Positions 61,369 to 64,000 of a DNA stretch of 64,000 bases are shown one piece after another. The translations under genes were made by a program, and so were the position numbers. Where the stretch lies: NCBI RefSeq assembly GCF_019578655.1, contig NC_063262.1:1185582-1249581 (forward strand). Direction: 5' to 3'. Numbering within the stretch: the stretch's first letter is position 1; every line of letters starts with the position of its first letter. Below the pieces are notes generated by a model. That model was not told where the DNA came from. It worked only from the letters and a program-made list of their open reading frames with translations, and searched no databases. This DNA comes from Ricinus communis. Lineage: Eukaryota > Streptophyta > Magnoliopsida > Malpighiales > Euphorbiaceae.

Positions 61369-61703
61369 ATGATTCGTGTTGTTCCATGTTGGATCCTTGT
61401 TCTTCTTACCATCCTGATTTGTGGATCAACAACAATGGCTGGTGAGTACAGGTACTGCTCAAAGGTGTTTCAACACTTCATTCCATGTGCAGGTTATTTG
61501 AGTGGGAAGTCCCGTAATGATGTAGTACCAACTGGGGATTGCTGTGATGGCATCGTAAAACTCAATCAAAAAGCCAAAAGAAAAAGAAATGGTCCAAAGA
61601 AGATATGCCAATGCATTGAACATATAGCCTATGCCATGAGAATAACTTTTTCTCCCTCTCAAGTTGCTTCTCTTCAGAAAAAATGCAAGTTACACTTGGC
61701 TTT
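61369..61703 (+). pseudogene. nsLTP-like gene (cluster gene 5) cut by a copia insertion
   Basis: ATG at 61369 opens a signal peptide (MIRVVPCWILVLLTILICG). Seven of the eight cysteines are present (YCSKVF, PCAGYL, DCCDG, CQCIEH, KCKLH) with type I spacing, except a slightly longer X17 before CC. The protein is interrupted right after KCKLHLAF, just where other members have HLSFPIS; the last cysteine and end are missing. The frame runs on into LTR sequence, giving a chimeric reading frame to 62118. The missing end may lie right of the window, beyond the element. Confidence 0.82.
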
Positions 61704-61839
61704 TGTTGAAGAAGCCTCAATATCTGTTGAAGAAACACCAAAACCAGGCAGCAACAATATTCAACAGTCAAAGACTGGCAGTAAGGACCAACAGTCTTTG
61801 ACTGTTGGATATGGCCTCAGAACTCTAGATCATCATAAA
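61704..61839 (+). repeat. Copia element 2, truncated 5' LTR
   Basis: It begins TGTTGAAGAAGCC and matches the 3' LTR (63830 on) with gaps, up to CTAGATCATCATA. After that, the 3' LTR continues with GGCCTATTAGG while this copy switches to pol sequence. It contains a perfect 16-bp inverted repeat (61762-61777 and 61792-61807). Confidence 0.85.
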
Positions 61840-63829
61840 CTTGACTCCAGTTCCGTTAAAACTGTTTTCCTAGGGTACTCATCTGGAAAAAAGGGGTACA
61901 AGTGTTATGACCCCTCCACACACAAGTCCTATATTTCTAGAGATGTGTCTTTCGATGAAAGTACAGCCTACTTCTCCACTACTACGCCCCCCCATCCCCC
62001 TTATTTCCCGATAACTCTTTCTTACTTGACAGATCAGATCTCTCTCCCTCAGCCGATGTGGACGAGCATCCTGTTCCCGCGCCAACTGCTTCAGGGGGAG
62101 AAAATGAATCACAAGTAGAAGAAGCAATTGCCCTGCGAAGATCATCTCGACCATCTAGACCTCCTGTTAAACTAAGGGACTATGTGTCCCACTTGGTATT
62201 GTATCCTATCCATCGCTTTATTAATTATAATTCAGTCTCGAAATCTTATAAGGCATATCTCAACGCTCTTTCTTCTCACACTGAGCCAAGTTCTTTCTAT
62301 GAGGCTAACACCGACCCTAATTGGTGTAAAGCCATGAAAGAAGAACTCCAAGCCTTGGAGAAAAATGAAACTTGGAAGCTTGTCCCCCTACCACCAAACA
62401 AAAAACAGGTGGGCTGTAAATGGGTGTATAAAATCAAATACAAGCATGATGGTTCAATTGAGAGGTATAAAGCTAGGCTAGTAGCGAAAGGCTTCACTCA
62501 GACCTATGGTGTGGATTACCAGGAAACCTTTACTCCGGTAGCAAAAATGAGCACTGTTCGTATTTTACTATCTGTTGCTACTAACTCAGGTTGGGGATTA
62601 TTTCAGATGGACGTTAAGAACGCATTTCTGCAAGGATTCCTGGAAGAAGAGGTGTATATGTCTCTACCTCCAGGTCATAATTTTGCCTCTGACTCCTCCC
62701 TGGTATGTAAGTTACAAAAGGCAATCTACGGGTTGAAACAATCCCCTAGAGCATGGTATGCCAAGCTAAGTCATTTTCTATTAAAAATTGATTTCAGCAA
62801 ATGTACCTCTGATTCATCCATGTTCGTTAAACACACTCTCACATACACGATCATTATCTTGATTTATGTGGATGACATTATTGTAACAGGGAACAATAAT
62901 GAGGAAATTGAGAAAGTAAAGCAAAAATTAAAAAGGAAATTTGACATTAAGGATCTTGGTCAATTAACCTACTTTCTCGGAATAGAAATGGCAAAATCTC
63001 ATAAAGGTCTATTTCTGTCTCAGGGAAAGTATGTTCTAGATCTCTTAAATGAAACAGGGAAAATAGGAGCTAAGCCTATAGATACCCCTATGGAGACCAA
63101 GACTAGACTTAACTTAGAGGATGGTGACCCTCTAGATAACATAGGTCATTACCAGCGCCTGGTGGGGAAATTGATTTACTTAACCGTCACCAGACCTGAC
63201 ATTAGTTATGCTGTGAGTATGATTAGCCAGTTTATGCATGCTCCACGTACTCCTCATTTAGATGCAGTTGATAGGATCCTAAGATACCTCAAAGGTACTC
63301 CAGGACATGGTATCTGGATGAGAAATAATAATAATGCTATCACTATTACTGGTTTCTCTTATGCAGATTGGGCAGGTAGTTGTGACAGAAAATCAACTTC
63401 AGCATTCTGCACATTTGTAGGAGGAAACCTAGTGACATGGAAGAGCAAAAAATAATTAGTAACCGCAAGGTCCAGTGCCGAAGCCGAGTATCGTGCCATG
63501 GCATCGACAGCTAGTGAACTCATATGGATAAAGCAAGTTCTGGTTGATATGGGAGTAGAACATAAAGGCCCGATGGAGATGTACTGTGATAACCAAGCAG
63601 CCAGACACATCACATCGAACCCAGTCTTTCATGAAAGGACTAAACATATTGAAATTGATTGTCACTTCATAAGAGAGAAAGTCCAATCAGGAGAAATTAC
63701 AACTCCGTTCATCCGAAGCCATGAACAACTGGCAGATATCTTCACCAAAGCCCTAGACAAAGTAAGTCATCGAAGGCTTCTCAGCAAGATGGGTTCTATC
63801 AACTTATTCGAACCCACCTTGAGGAGGAG
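61840..63829 (+). pseudogene. Copia element 2 remaining pol: integrase end, RT, RNase H
   Basis: The integrase C-terminal block (FLGYSSGKKGYKCYDP) is in the frame of nsLTP copy 5. A frame change near 62060-62118 leads to a 465-codon frame with the complete RT (RLVAKGFTQTYGVDY; IYVDDIIVTG). A single stop at 63453-63455 separates it from the RNase H end (AEAEYRAMASTA; CDNQAARHI). Well preserved apart from these breaks. Confidence 0.87.
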
Positions 63830-64000
63830 TGTTGAAGAAGCCTCAATATCTGTTGAAGTAACACCAAAACCAAAGAACAATGTTCAATACCAAAGATCGG
63901 GGGACCAACGGTCTTTGGTATTGGATATGGCCTCAGAACTCTAGATCATCATAGGCCTATTAGGGAAAGGGAGCAACACCTCTCCCCTAAAGGGAAAAAG
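63830..64000 (+). repeat. Copia element 2, 3' LTR (cut by window end)
   Basis: Starts TGTTGAAGAAGCC after the polypurine tract. It contains a hairpin (63885-63899 with 63909-63923) whose arms differ from those of the 5' LTR copy yet still pair. Confidence 0.88.

Larger units (their letters stand above)
61704..64000 (+). mobile_element. Internally deleted Ty1/copia element (element 2), runs past the right edge
   Basis: A partial 5' LTR is joined directly to the integrase C-terminus. The primer-binding site, gag, protease and integrase core are absent. RT and RNase H follow, then a polypurine tract (TTGAGGAGGAG, 63819-63829) and a 3' LTR that continues beyond 64000. Pol is clearly related to element 1, but the LTRs are mostly different, so they are separate families. 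Inserted in the coding region of nsLTP copy 5. Confidence 0.88.

Overview
This is nuclear DNA of a flowering plant, almost certainly a eudicot and probably a rosid. The evidence is plant-only families (SBP-box, TIR-NBS-LRR, nsLTP, plant TPX2, LRX-like), GT-AG introns inside nearly every gene, very AT-rich intergenic DNA, copia elements primed by initiator tRNA-Met and a plastid rpoB insert. The exact species cannot be fixed from the sequence. Exon joins were read by eye from splice signals. Where a whole coding frame was assembled, its length came out divisible by three, except in the TNL gene, which is one base short.

Layout. 1-1.9 kb: 5' part of a URI-type prefoldin gene (minus), with a hAT-like MITE in an intron. 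2-4.3 kb: AT-rich repeat block with two copies of one repeat and a foldback element between them. 5-12.7 kb: FLY1/FLY2-type membrane RING E3 ligase (plus, 14 exons). 13.7-14.2 kb: long foldback MITE. 14.6-15.8 kb: secreted LRX-like LRR protein (minus). 17.0-19.3 kb: mitochondrial ADP/ATP carrier (minus). 19.7-20.9 kb: probable solo LTR. 22.0-26.5 kb: BUB1 checkpoint kinase (minus, 14 exons). 26.7-27.3 kb: fragments of a LINE-type RNase H and an F-box/FBD gene. 28.7-32.6 kb: TIR-NBS-LRR gene with a one-base frame break. 33-34.1 kb: AT-rich inverted repeat carrying a 0.12-kb piece of plastid rpoB. 35.5-37.3 kb: small SPL gene with a miR156 site just after its stop (minus). 39.8-44.8 kb: PRC1 RING1 (plus). 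45.4-50.0 kb: TPX2 (minus, 19 exons), convergent with RING1 and carrying a cluster of mitotic MYB (MSA-like) cores upstream. 51.8-64 kb: a tandem cluster of type I nsLTP-like genes (three intact, one decayed, one interrupted) invaded by two copia retrotransposons.

Context. In Arabidopsis, as I recall its gene list, URI, RING1B and TPX2 are consecutive genes on chromosome 1, while BUB1 and FLY2 are close neighbours on chromosome 2. Here all five lie in one 50-kb block, as expected for an ancestral segment whose duplicates were split differently in Arabidopsis. BUB1 and TPX2 both act in mitosis. The genes otherwise have unrelated roles, and the window is not an operon or pathway cluster. The right-hand 12 kb is the fast-evolving part: gene duplication, decay and retrotransposon insertion occur side by side.
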